Part shown: piece after piece, positions 26,179 to 34,692 of the stretch | How positions within the stretch are numbered: the stretch's first letter is position 1 | Layout: every line of letters starts with the position of its first letter | Source: Xanthomonas bonasiae | GTDB taxonomy: Bacteria > Pseudomonadota > Gammaproteobacteria > Xanthomonadales > Xanthomonadaceae | Reading direction: 5' to 3' | Assembly: GCF_017163705.1 (NCBI RefSeq) | Contig: NZ_JAFIWB010000001.1 | Location: 124,001-188,000 of the forward strand | Length of the DNA stretch: 64,000 bases | The notes under the pieces: model-generated | Databases searched by the model: none | What the model was told of the DNA's origin: nothing | What the model saw: the letters and a program-made list of their open reading frames with translations, nothing else | Position numbers and translations under genes: made by a program

Positions 26179-27168
26179 ATGAAAGACGCCGTGCTGTCGT
26201 CCTGCGCCGAGCAGGACGCCTTTCGCCTGGACGCGCAACTGCTGTCGGACCTGTGGGTGTTCCGCGCCGCCGCCCGCCATGGCAGCATCACCGGCGCGGC
26301 GGCGGCGCTGAACGTCACCCAGGGCGCGGTCAGCCAGCGCGTGTTGCGGCTGGAAGCGCGCCTGGGCACCGAACTGTTCCGCCGCAGCCAGCGCAGGATC
26401 GCGCTGACCCCGGCCGGCATGACCCTGCTCGGCGCGGTCAACGGCGCGTCGGCCGGCCTCAACGACGCGCTGTCGCGCATCGCCCGTTCGCAGGGCGGCG
26501 CGCTGGTCGTGGTATGCCCGCCATCGCTGGCGATCGAATGGCTGATGCCGCACCTGCCGGACTTCTACCGCGAATGCCAGGGCATCGAGCTGCATGTGCG
26601 CGCGGAGATGGTGGCGCCGCATGCGTACTGGATGGAAGAGCAGCGCGTGGACGTGGTGATCGGCTATTCGCATGCGCCGATCGCCGGCCTGTGCCAGCTG
26701 GCCGAGTTCGCCGAGACGATCTTTCCGGTGTGCTCGCCGGCAACGCGGCAACGCCTGGACGCGCAGCCGGCGCAGGTGCGCGACGTGCTGCTGATGCACG
26801 ACGACGCGGTCTGGCTGGAAGGCGAGTTGGCCGGCGCGGAGTGGCGCGAGTGGCTGGACCACGTGGCCGAGAAACCGCGCTGGCGGATCACCGCCGAACG
26901 CCATTTCAACCTGGCCTATCTGGCCTACCAGGCGGCGATCTACGGCGACGGCCTGGCGATGGCGCGCTCGGTCGGGATCCAGCGGCTGATCGATTCCGGC
27001 CTGCTGGTGCCGGCGCTGGATCGGCCGCCGGTGCCCAGCGCGCATTACCGGCTGATGTCGCTGCTGCCGGCCCGGGAAGGCAGCTCGGCCGCACGCTTCA
27101 CCGAGTGGCTGATCGGCAGCATGCGCCGCACCCAGCAGCGCGCGTTGGCGGCCCTGGAGCATCGGTGA
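26179..27168 (+). CDS. LysR-family transcriptional regulator
   Basis: A 329-residue regulator. The winged helix-turn-helix is at about residues 25-80 (LWVFRAAARHGSITGAAAALNVTQGAVSQRVLRLE), followed by the ligand-binding domain; wording such as ELFRRSQRRIALTPAG and the sensor part around YGDGLAMARSVGIQRLI resembles the GcvA group. It is divergent from the HAD-aminotransferase unit across 286 bases and lies 305 bases before a TonB receptor. LysR proteins commonly control a divergent neighbour, so the HAD-aminotransferase unit is the first candidate target. Confidence 0.88.
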   Translation: MKDAVLSSCAEQDAFRLDAQLLSDLWVFRAAARHGSITGAAAALNVTQGAVSQRVLRLEARLGTELFRRSQRRIALTPAGMTLLGAVNGASAGLNDALSRIARSQGGALVVVCPPSLAIEWLMPHLPDFYRECQGIELHVRAEMVAPHAYWMEEQRVDVVIGYSHAPIAGLCQLAEFAETIFPVCSPATRQRLDAQPAQVRDVLLMHDDAVWLEGELAGAEWREWLDHVAEKPRWRITAERHFNLAYLAYQAAIYGDGLAMARSVGIQRLIDSGLLVPALDRPPVPSAHYRLMSLLPAREGSSAARFTEWLIGSMRRTQQRALAALEHR

Positions 27169-27473
27169 ACACGATCTATCAGCCTGGCTATTGGATTCGC
27201 TAGAAATGCTGCATTGCCGCAAGCGCGGCGCCGCGCTACATAGGATCACAGCAAGGCAGAGAAAGTGGGGATGCGCTTTCCGGCCGGGGACAGGCCCGCC
27301 TTGCACTGCTGGAGCGGGATCCATCCTGCCCGGCCTCCGCTTCTGCCTTCCGCTCGCCGGATCGTCGTCATCGCCCGTACCGGCGCAGTCAGTGCGTGGG
27401 CGCCGGTATGCCGACGCTCGCCGGACCCGGCGTGGAGGCATACGCCTAGCCACTTTCGCGAGGTTCGACCGCC
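27169..27473. other. Intergenic region, 305 bases
   Basis: This precedes the TonB receptor and should hold its promoter. I see no clear Fur box, hairpin or other repeat. Confidence 0.4.
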
Positions 27474-29642
27474 ATGATCGCCATACCCGTCCGTGCCGTT
27501 TCCCACGCCCTGCCCCGCCGCGCCGCGGTGTCCAGCCGCATCTCCGTCGCCCTGGCGCTGGCATTGCTGACGCAGCATGCGTTCGCCGCGGAGGATGACG
27601 GCACCCAGGTGACCGATCTCAACAGCGTCGAGGTCACCGCCAAGAAACAGAAACAGCAGGTGCAGAACGGCGCGCTCGGCGACACATCCGACCTGGACAC
27701 GCCGTTCTCGGTCAGCACGGTGGACGCGGAGCAACTGGAAACGCGCCAGGCCAAATCGCTGATGGACGTGTTTTCGCGCGACGCCAGCGTCAGCCGCAGC
27801 GCCGGCAGCGACTACAACGGCTGGGCCTCGCGGCTGATCGTGCGCGGCCTGCCGTTGAGCTTCGAGGACAGCATGAAGGTCAACGGCCAGCCGACCGCGC
27901 TGTTCGGCGTCAACCTGCCGCTGGAGGCGATGGAACAGGTGCAGTTGCTCAAGGGCGCCAGCGGCTTCATGTACGGGTTCGGCCAGCCCGGCGGCATCGT
28001 CAACTACATCGCCAAGAAGCCGCCTGCCGACGGCGGCGACATCGCCAGCCTCGACGTCGGCTACCGCTCCGACAGCGTCGTCAGCGAACACGTCGATGTG
28101 GGCGGCTGGCTCGGGCAGGACAAGGATTTCGGCTATCGCATGAATGCCGTGCACGAAGCCGGCAACTTCTATTCCGGCGGCCACGTCGACCGCAACGCGT
28201 TCGCGCTGTCGCTGGTCGGCAAGCTGACCCCGGCGGTGACCTGGACCGCGGACCTGCTGTACCAGGACAAGCAGATCGATGCGCCCACGCCCTACTTCTA
28301 TCCCTGGAGCTACCCGCTCAAGTACCTGCCCGACGGCATCAGCGGCAACACCAACTATTCCTCGCCGGCCACGCTCAACCACGACAAGTTCAGCATGCTC
28401 TCCACCGGCCTGGCCTGGGAGATTTCGCCCGACTGGAAGGCGACGCTGTCGCTGGGCTACCTGAAGAACGATTACCGGCTGCGCCAGGAATACTTCGAAC
28501 TGGACGGCGCCGACGGCTACTACGACGACTGGGTGTTCAACGGCCTGGACCTGTGGACCTTCAAGTACGCGCAGGCGATGCTGCAAGGCGGCTTCGCCAC
28601 CGGCGCGATCGGCCACAAGGTCGTGGTCGGCGCGTCCTGGCAGGAAATGGCGCAGGACCTGGGCAACGGCAACCTGAGTTCCTGGGACGTGATCGGCTCG
28701 GGCTACCTGTCGGTGCCGGTGCGCTTCTCATGGAATCCCAGTTCCGACAACCTGGCGCTGTTCCGCTATTCGGACGTCAAGCAGCTGGCCGGCTTCGCCA
28801 GCGACACCCTGACCTTCTCGCCGCACTGGTCGCTGCTGCTCGGCGCGCGCTTCACCGACTACACCCAGACCAACCACGCCTGGGGCACCGGCGAGGTCAC
28901 CGACATCTACAAGAAGCCGGTGTGGACGCCGACCGTGGCGCTGCTGTTCAAGCCCGCCGCCGACTCCACGATCTACGCCAGCTACGTGAAGTCGCTGGAA
29001 CAGGGCAGCAGCGTCGGCAACAGCTTCGCCAATGCCGGCGCGCAGCTGGATCCGCTGCAGAGCAAGCAGTACGAGCTCGGCTACAAGATCGAAAAGCCGG
29101 GCTGGCAGGCCGCGGCGGCGCTGTTCCGGATCGACCGCGGCGCCGAATACGCCAATGCCGACAACGTCTACGTGCAGAACGGCAACCTGCGCTACGACGG
29201 GCTGGAGCTGGAGGGCCGCGTGCAAGCGACCGCACGGCTGGGCCTCGGCGCATCGCTGCTGCTGCTCGACGCCTACTACCAGCAGACCAGCACCGCCTGG
29301 CTGGTGGACAAGCAACTGGAAGGCACCGCCAAACTGACCGCGACCCTGGACGCCGACTACCAGGTGCCCGGCATCGACGGCCTGGCGCTGCATTCGGACC
29401 TGAAGTGGTACGGGCGCACCGCGATCTACAACAATACCGCGCAGCAGACGACCGTCTATGCCAAGGGCTATGCCGTGGTCAACGCCGGTGCCGGCTACCA
29501 GACCCGGATCGGCGGGCGCCCCGTCACCTTGCGCGCCGAGGTGCAGAATCTGTTCGACCGCGACTACTGGCAAGGGGGCTATTACGAGTTCGCGATCGGC
29601 GCGCCGCGCACCTACGCCGCCAACGTCAAGATCGATTTCTGA
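27474..29642 (+). CDS. TonB-dependent siderophore-type receptor
   Basis: A 722-residue outer-membrane receptor. The signal peptide ends at AFA-AE (about residue 38); a TonB box-like VEVTAKKQ follows, then the plug domain (about 60-170; LIVRGLPLSFEDSMKVNG, then GFMYGFGQPGGIVNYIAKKP) and a 22-strand barrel ending in KIDF with terminal Phe. The GGIVNYIAKKP type of plug is usual for ferric-siderophore receptors (FhuA/FoxA/FpvA group). The S9 peptidase gene follows after 103 bases. It may import a ferric siderophore, but the ligand cannot be read from sequence. Confidence 0.88.
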   Translation: MIAIPVRAVSHALPRRAAVSSRISVALALALLTQHAFAAEDDGTQVTDLNSVEVTAKKQKQQVQNGALGDTSDLDTPFSVSTVDAEQLETRQAKSLMDVFSRDASVSRSAGSDYNGWASRLIVRGLPLSFEDSMKVNGQPTALFGVNLPLEAMEQVQLLKGASGFMYGFGQPGGIVNYIAKKPPADGGDIASLDVGYRSDSVVSEHVDVGGWLGQDKDFGYRMNAVHEAGNFYSGGHVDRNAFALSLVGKLTPAVTWTADLLYQDKQIDAPTPYFYPWSYPLKYLPDGISGNTNYSSPATLNHDKFSMLSTGLAWEISPDWKATLSLGYLKNDYRLRQEYFELDGADGYYDDWVFNGLDLWTFKYAQAMLQGGFATGAIGHKVVVGASWQEMAQDLGNGNLSSWDVIGSGYLSVPVRFSWNPSSDNLALFRYSDVKQLAGFASDTLTFSPHWSLLLGARFTDYTQTNHAWGTGEVTDIYKKPVWTPTVALLFKPAADSTIYASYVKSLEQGSSVGNSFANAGAQLDPLQSKQYELGYKIEKPGWQAAAALFRIDRGAEYANADNVYVQNGNLRYDGLELEGRVQATARLGLGASLLLLDAYYQQTSTAWLVDKQLEGTAKLTATLDADYQVPGIDGLALHSDLKWYGRTAIYNNTAQQTTVYAKGYAVVNAGAGYQTRIGGRPVTLRAEVQNLFDRDYWQGGYYEFAIGAPRTYAANVKIDF

Positions 29643-29745
29643 GCCGGCATCCGCAGCCTGCGTTTGCCATCCTGCGCGGCCGCCACCGGCTGCGCACCTG
29701 CCGCCGTGCGTCCCACGGCGGCATTCTTCGAAGAGATGCCCCGCT

Positions 29746-31830
29746 ATGACCCGAACGTTGTTGCCATGGCGGTTGTGCGCCGCATTGCTGGTGTCGGCAT
29801 GGAGCGTCGCCACGCCGGCGGCGGGCTTGCGTCCGATCAGCGCCGACGACATCGTCGACCTGCGCCATCTGGACGATCCGCAGATTTCCGCCGATGGCCG
29901 CCAGGTCGCCTACGTACTGAAGACCCCGCGCGACAACGGCAAGCCGCCGCTGTCGCGGCTGTGGCTGGTGGACACCGCCGCCGGCGCGGCATCGGCGCAT
30001 GCCTTGACCGATGCGGGAAGCTCCGCGGCCGGCGAAACGTCTCCGCGCTGGTCGCCGGACGGTGCCTGGATCGGCTTCCTGTCAGATCGCGGCAAGGTCC
30101 CGGACCCGCGCCCCGCCTGCGCTCCCGGCGACGCGGCGGCGGACGCCGACGCGCCGAGTATGCAGGTCTGGCGCATCGCCCGCGCTGGCGGCGCGCCACA
30201 ACAGCTGACCGCGGCGGCCGGTCCGGTCAGCGCCTTCGCCTGGTCGCCGGACGGCAGGCGCCTGGCCTGGATCGCCACCGATCCGCCGTCCGCCGAGCGC
30301 AAGGCACGCCTGCAGCGCAAGGACGATGCGCAGCAGGTGGACCACGACGTCGCATTCGACCGGGTCTGGGTCCGCGACCTGCCCGACGGTGCGCCGCGCG
30401 CGCTGACCGCGCCCGGCCTGCAGGTCTCGCAACTGGCCTGGTCGCCGGACGGCACCAAGCTGGCCTTGCGCGTGGCCGACGCCCCCGGTTTCAACGGCTA
30501 CTGGAACCGCTCGCGGCTGCTGCTGGTGGATGCCGCCGACGGCCGCCTGCTGCGCGTGGTCGCCACCGACGTGGGCGCGCAGCCGCCGCGCTGGTCGCCC
30601 GACGGCAGCCAGCTGCTGTACGCGGCGCTGAGCCGGGGCAAGATGACCTCGACCCTGCTCGCGCACCGCCTGGCCGACGATCGCCAGGTGCGCCTGGCGC
30701 CGGACTGGGACGGCACGCTGTGGCATGCGCAATGGCGCGACGATGCGCACATCGTGGTCGAAGGCCAGCGCGGGCTGCGCGCCGAATTCCTGCAGGTCGA
30801 CGCCGATAGCGGCAAGGCGCGCACGCTGGCCGCCACGCATGCGGCCTGGGCCGCGTTCACCCTCGCCCGCGACGGCCGTGTCGCCTTCCTCGGCGAAACG
30901 CCGACGGCCCCGGCGGAAATCTGGCTGCTGCGCGACGGCCGCACGCACGCGCTCACCGACAGCAATCCGCAGGTACGGCAATGGGCGCTGGGCACATTGC
31001 GCGAACTGAGCTGGCGCAGCTCGCGCGACGGACGCCGCATCGACGGCGTGCTGGTGCTGCCGCCGGGCTGGAAACCGGGCACGCCATTGCCGACGCTGCT
31101 GCAGATCCACGGCGGGCCGGCCTGGGCCTGGTGGTCCGGCTGGCTCGGCTCCTGGCACGACTGGGCGCAGTTGCTGGCCTCGCGCGGCTACGCCGTGCTG
31201 CTGCCGAATCCGCGCGGCTCCGAAGGCCAGGGCGCGGCCTTCACCGAAGCGGCCAACAACGACTGGGGCGGCGGCGACTACCAGGACGTGCTCGACGGCC
31301 TGGACGCGATCGTGGCCCAGCGCATCGCCGATCCCGCGCGCGTGGCCATCGGCGGCTGGAGCTACGGCGGCTACCTGGCGGCATGGGCCGCGACCCACGA
31401 CCCGCAGCGGCGCTTCCGCACCGCCATCGTCGGCGCCGGCGTCACCGACCTGTACAGCATGGCGCTGACCACCGACGTGCACGATTTCCTGCCCGGCTAT
31501 TTCGGACGCGACGCCCTGGCCGCACGCGCCATGCTGGACGAGCGCTCGCCGCTGCGCTACGCCGAACGCGTGCGCATGCCGGTGCTGATCCTGCACGGCG
31601 AACAGGACCAGCGCGTGCCGCTGGCGCAAGGGCAGATGCTGTACCAGGCGCTGAAAACCAACGGCACGCCGGTGCAGATGGTGACCTACCCGCGCAGCAC
31701 GCACTGGCCGGAAGAACGCGATCTGCAACGCGATCTGCTGCAGCAGGTGGCGCGCTGGCTGGATAAGGAGCTTGCCGTCGGCGCAACGAGCGAAGGCGCC
31801 GGCGATGCCAAGCCGGCGCCGGTCCAATGA
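29746..31830 (+). CDS. S9-family prolyl oligopeptidase, exported
   Basis: A 694-residue serine peptidase. A signal peptide (LCAALLVSAWSVATPAAG, cut near residue 26) is followed by a beta-propeller with WSPDG repeats (about 40-430) and the alpha/beta hydrolase domain (about 440-690). The nucleophile is S539 in GGWSYGGYLAAW, the Asp is in HGEQDQRVPL, and the His is in STHWPEER. It resembles acylaminoacyl and dipeptidyl peptidases of the S9C group. The product is probably periplasmic and cuts short peptides. It may help to process peptide-based ligands taken up by the preceding receptor, which is only a contextual guess. Confidence 0.88.
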   Translation: MTRTLLPWRLCAALLVSAWSVATPAAGLRPISADDIVDLRHLDDPQISADGRQVAYVLKTPRDNGKPPLSRLWLVDTAAGAASAHALTDAGSSAAGETSPRWSPDGAWIGFLSDRGKVPDPRPACAPGDAAADADAPSMQVWRIARAGGAPQQLTAAAGPVSAFAWSPDGRRLAWIATDPPSAERKARLQRKDDAQQVDHDVAFDRVWVRDLPDGAPRALTAPGLQVSQLAWSPDGTKLALRVADAPGFNGYWNRSRLLLVDAADGRLLRVVATDVGAQPPRWSPDGSQLLYAALSRGKMTSTLLAHRLADDRQVRLAPDWDGTLWHAQWRDDAHIVVEGQRGLRAEFLQVDADSGKARTLAATHAAWAAFTLARDGRVAFLGETPTAPAEIWLLRDGRTHALTDSNPQVRQWALGTLRELSWRSSRDGRRIDGVLVLPPGWKPGTPLPTLLQIHGGPAWAWWSGWLGSWHDWAQLLASRGYAVLLPNPRGSEGQGAAFTEAANNDWGGGDYQDVLDGLDAIVAQRIADPARVAIGGWSYGGYLAAWAATHDPQRRFRTAIVGAGVTDLYSMALTTDVHDFLPGYFGRDALAARAMLDERSPLRYAERVRMPVLILHGEQDQRVPLAQGQMLYQALKTNGTPVQMVTYPRSTHWPEERDLQRDLLQQVARWLDKELAVGATSEGAGDAKPAPVQ

Positions 31831-31943
31831 CGTTGTGCTTCATGCAGATCGGCCCAGCCCGCGAAGATGCGCCATGTCGGCGCACGCTACAGCTGCGGCA
31901 TCACGAGCGTGCAGTCTGGGAAATGCGCGGAAGCCGACCCGCC

Positions 31944-31979
31944 TTTCCCCATTCCCTACTCTCCATTCCCCATTCCCGG
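31944..31979 (-). repeat. G-rich repeat, copy C
   Basis: On the minus strand, GGGAATGGGG units are repeated either side of GGAGAGTA, giving four G-runs of at least three. It lies 16 bases past the 3' end of tRNA-Leu and after the S9 peptidase stop. Confidence 0.65.
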
Positions 31980-31994
31980 CGTCAACGACGCCAC

Positions 31995-32081
31995 TGGTGC
32001 CCGGAGCCGGAATCGAACCGGCATGGGGTCGCCCCCGGCGGATTTTAAGTCCGATGCGTCTACCAGTTTCGCCATCCGGGC
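31995..32081 (-). tRNA. tRNA-Leu (UAA)
   Basis: An 87-base class II tRNA with encoded CCA. The acceptor stem is GCCCGGA/TCCGGGC, the anticodon loop reads CTTAAAA with anticodon UAA, and the long variable arm and TPsiC arm GGTTCGATTCC are present. It is the likely counterpart of leuZ in the enterobacterial pgsA-glyW-cysT-leuZ cluster. Confidence 0.97.
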
Positions 32082-32164
32082 CTGGTGCCGCTAGCGTGCC
32101 TGATTGCAGCCCGCTTGTGAACCGCGGCGCTGGCGGCAGGCTCCTGCGCGGCCCCCGAAAAGAA

Positions 32165-32195
32165 CCCCGGCGTCGCCGCCACGACGGCGCCGGGG
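32165..32195 (-). terminator. Terminator of hemN
   Basis: CCCCGG-CGTCG pairs with CGACG-(GCG)-CCGGGG across a 6-base loop. On the minus strand it is followed by TTCTTTTC. It lies 42 bases after the hemN stop. Confidence 0.65.
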
Positions 32196-32237
32196 ATGCC
32201 ATTCGGCAACGGTGAACCTGGTGACTCCGCGCGGCGC

Positions 32238-33644
32238 TCAGATCGCCCGCGAATAGCGCGCCGGTTGCGCCGGCTGGCGCAGATAGCGGTCGAAGCACAT
32301 CGCGATCAGGCGCAGCAGCGGGCGCCCGCGCGCAGTGGCCTGGATCGTGCCGTCGCGATAGTCGGCCAGGCCATCGGCGCACAGCGGCGCCAGCGCCTGC
32401 AGCTCCTCGTCGAAATAGCTGGCGAAGTCGATGCCATGGCGCTGCGCCAGCGCCGCCACATCGGCGCGGCCCTGGCACATCAGCTGCTGGATCAGCTCCG
32501 CGCGCAGCGCGTCGTCGGCGCTGAGCCGCAGGCCGCGCAGCACCGGACTGTCGCCGGCATCCACCGCCGCTTCCCAGGCCGGCAGCTCGCGCTGGTTCTG
32601 GCTGTAGCTGTCGCCGATGCGGCTGATCGCGCTGACGCCCAGGCCGAGCAGGTCGGTGTCGGCATGCGTGGTGTAGCCCATGAAATTGCGGTGCAGCCCG
32701 CCCTGGCGCTGCGCGCGCGCCAGGTCTTCGTGCGGCAACGCGAAATGGTCCATGCCGATGTACTGGTAGCCGGCCGCCGACAGCTTGCGCACCGCCAATC
32801 CGAGCAGCGCGAGCTTGTGCTCGGCATCGGGCAGCTCCGCATCGGCGATGCGCCGCTGCGCCTTGAACAACTGCGGCATGTGCGCATAGCCGTAGACCGC
32901 CAGGCGGTCCGGGCGCGCCGCGATCACCGTGCCCAGGGTGCGCTCGAAGCCGGCCAGGGTCTGCCGCGGCAGGCCGTAGATCAGGTCCACGTTGACCGAG
33001 CGCATGCCCTGCACGCGGCAGGCGCGCAGGATGTCCAGCGTCTCGGCCACGCCCTGGCGGCGATTGATCGCCTGCTGCACCAGCGGGTCGAAATCCTGGA
33101 TGCCCAGACTGGCGCGGTTGAAGCCGAGCGCCGCCAGCGCGGCGATGTCCTGCGGCGTCACCGTGCGCGGATCCAGTTCGATCGAGATGTCCCGATCCGG
33201 CGCCTCGCTGAAGCGGAACAGCCCGCGCAGGCCCCGCAGCAGTTCGCCGAGCAGTTCCGTCGCCAGGAAATTCGGCGTGCCGCCGCCCAGGTGCAACTGC
33301 ACCACCTCGCGCTCGGTATCCAGGCATGCGGCCATCATCGCCGCCTCGCGCAACACGCGCTGCACGTAGGCGCGGCCCTTGCCGACATCGCGGGTGATGA
33401 CCCGGTTGCAGCCGCAGTAGAAGCACGGGTTGCGACAGAACGGCACGTGCACGTACAGCGACAGCGGTCGCGCCGGATCGCTGGCCTGCACCGCCGCGAA
33501 CAGCTGCGCCGGGCCGAAGCCGGACTGGAAATGCGGCGCGGTCGGATACGAGGTGTAGCGCGGGCCGGGACGGTCGTAGCGGCGCAGCAGCTCGGCGTCG
33601 AAGGTCCAGGTGGCGGCGGGATCGGAGGCGGTCAGGATGTCCAT
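32238..33644 (-). CDS. hemN: Oxygen-independent coproporphyrinogen III dehydrogenase
   Basis: A radical SAM enzyme of 468 residues that converts coproporphyrinogen III to protoporphyrinogen IX without oxygen. The 4Fe-4S ligands are C70, C74 and C77 in PFCRNPCFYCGCN; the substrate region YTSYPTAPHF is at the N-terminus and GGGTPNF and ELDPRTVT follow. The length matches HemN, not the shorter HemW. The start at 33644 (MDIL) or 33656 cannot be separated, since neither has a strong ribosome site. An FNR-type box 36 bases upstream fits induction when oxygen is low. Confidence 0.95.
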   Translation of the reverse strand: MDILTASDPAATWTFDAELLRRYDRPGPRYTSYPTAPHFQSGFGPAQLFAAVQASDPARPLSLYVHVPFCRNPCFYCGCNRVITRDVGKGRAYVQRVLREAAMMAACLDTEREVVQLHLGGGTPNFLATELLGELLRGLRGLFRFSEAPDRDISIELDPRTVTPQDIAALAALGFNRASLGIQDFDPLVQQAINRRQGVAETLDILRACRVQGMRSVNVDLIYGLPRQTLAGFERTLGTVIAARPDRLAVYGYAHMPQLFKAQRRIADAELPDAEHKLALLGLAVRKLSAAGYQYIGMDHFALPHEDLARAQRQGGLHRNFMGYTTHADTDLLGLGVSAISRIGDSYSQNQRELPAWEAAVDAGDSPVLRGLRLSADDALRAELIQQLMCQGRADVAALAQRHGIDFASYFDEELQALAPLCADGLADYRDGTIQATARGRPLLRLIAMCFDRYLRQPAQPARYSRAI

Positions 33645-33679
33645 GGCGGCCAGCATGCGCGGCCCGGCGGCAGGCCGCT

Positions 33680-33693
33680 TTGACCTGGATCAA
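33680..33693. promoter_or_regulatory. FNR/ANR-type box before hemN
   Basis: TTGACCTGGATCAA matches TTGAT-N4-ATCAA except one base in the left half. It ends 36 bases before the hemN start, a fitting place for activation. Confidence 0.65.
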
Positions 33694-33715
33694 TCCGCCG
33701 GATCGATCCGCTGCG

Positions 33716-34150
33716 TCACTCGACAGGCGACAACGGCGTCGCCGGCTCGAACGGCCGCCAGCTCATCTGGTGGCGGCGCCAGAAGGTGTCGGCGATGCGC
33801 GCGGCGATGTCGTCGGCCAACAGGCGCATCGGCGCATTGTCCAGTTCGGCGGTGGTGGCGCGGAACAGGCCCAGCCAGCGCTGGAACAGGACGTCGCTGA
33901 GTTCGCGCATGGCCATGTGCTTGGGCATCGGCGCGCCACGGAAGCGGCGGGTGCCGCGCAGCATCGCCGACCAGAAATCGGTCAGCTGCAGCAGGTGCGC
34001 GTCCCAGTCCTCGATATGCGCGGCGAACACCGCGGCCAGGTCGGCGTCGGCGCGCACGCGGCGGTAGAACGCGTCCACCAGCGCGCTCACTTCCTCTTCG
34101 CTGCACAGGTCCGGCCCGGGCAACGGCAACGCGGCGATGTGGTCATGCAT
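33716..34150 (-). CDS. Group III truncated haemoglobin
   Basis: A 144-residue globin. Family features are VDAFYRRVRADADLAAVF in helix A/B, HLLQLTDFWSAMLRG in helix E, the proximal-His region RGAPMPKHMAM in helix F, and RWLGLFRATTAEL. Group III proteins bind oxygen, NO or other ligands, and the Campylobacter Ctb is linked to low-oxygen and nitrosative stress. The ATG at 34150 is preceded by AGCAGGAGCACC; an upstream extension is possible but has no support. It sits between hemN and the ccoG-like genes, with a perfect FNR-type box 53 bases upstream. Confidence 0.9.
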   Translation of the reverse strand: MHDHIAALPLPGPDLCSEEEVSALVDAFYRRVRADADLAAVFAAHIEDWDAHLLQLTDFWSAMLRGTRRFRGAPMPKHMAMRELSDVLFQRWLGLFRATTAELDNAPMRLLADDIAARIADTFWRRHQMSWRPFEPATPLSPVE

Positions 34151-34202
34151 GTCGGTGCTCCTGCTCGATGGCGCCAGTATCCGCAGCCGCTGCGGCCCGG
34201 CC

Positions 34203-34216
34203 TTGATCAGGATCAA
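34203..34216. promoter_or_regulatory. Perfect FNR/ANR box in divergent promoter region
   Basis: TTGATCAGGATCAA matches the consensus TTGAT-N4-ATCAA at all fixed bases. It lies between the globin gene (start 34150) and the small membrane protein gene (start 34378), so it could serve both. Confidence 0.75.
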
Positions 34217-34377
34217 TGTCGCCACGCGCCGCACTGCCTAGTCTGCATGGGCGGCATGCGCCTGCGCCGACGCCGACGGGGAGCGGCGGCGCGACCGCGT
34301 GCGGGCGGCGCCAGCCCATGCGTGGCACCACCCAGGCGCATGCCGCACCTCCCCTTCCGCGATGGAGCCCGCCCGCC

Positions 34378-34692
34378 ATGACGCCCAGCGACGACCCCCT
34401 GCTCGATCCGCTCGATGCCGCCGCGCCGCGCCCGCTGGTGCAGCGGCTGGGCGTGATCCTGTGGCCCAGCTTCCTGGTCGCCGGCGCGATGAGCGTGCTG
34501 TTCTTCGCCCTGGTCGATCCGCTGGCGCTGCGCGACATCACCTTCCCCGGCCGCCCGCTGAGCCGCGAACTCGGCTACACGCTGGGCTTCTTCATGTTCT
34601 GGTTGGCCACGCTGAGCTCGAGCGTGCTGACCGGGTTCCTGCTGCGGCCGGCGCCGCATGCCGCTGCAGACGACGACGAGCCGCTGCCGTGA
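34378..34692 (+). CDS. Small membrane protein upstream of ccoG-like gene, 104 aa
   Basis: I do not recognise a named family. Two membrane helices are predicted (about 27-46, LWPSFLVAGAMSVLFFALV, and 67-88, GYTLGFFMFWLATLSSSVLT), with a soluble acidic C-terminus. The ATG at 34378 follows GATGGAGCCC. The gene overlaps the ccoG-like start by GTGA, so the two are co-translated. In this place the protein probably serves maturation or regulation of a respiratory complex. That is contextual only. Confidence 0.72.
   Translation: MTPSDDPLLDPLDAAAPRPLVQRLGVILWPSFLVAGAMSVLFFALVDPLALRDITFPGRPLSRELGYTLGFFMFWLATLSSSVLTGFLLRPAPHAAADDDEPLP

Noticed and set aside
27474-29642. Iron-regulated promoter with Fur box before the first TonB receptor
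   Set aside because: No Fur-like 19-mer was found in 27169-27473.
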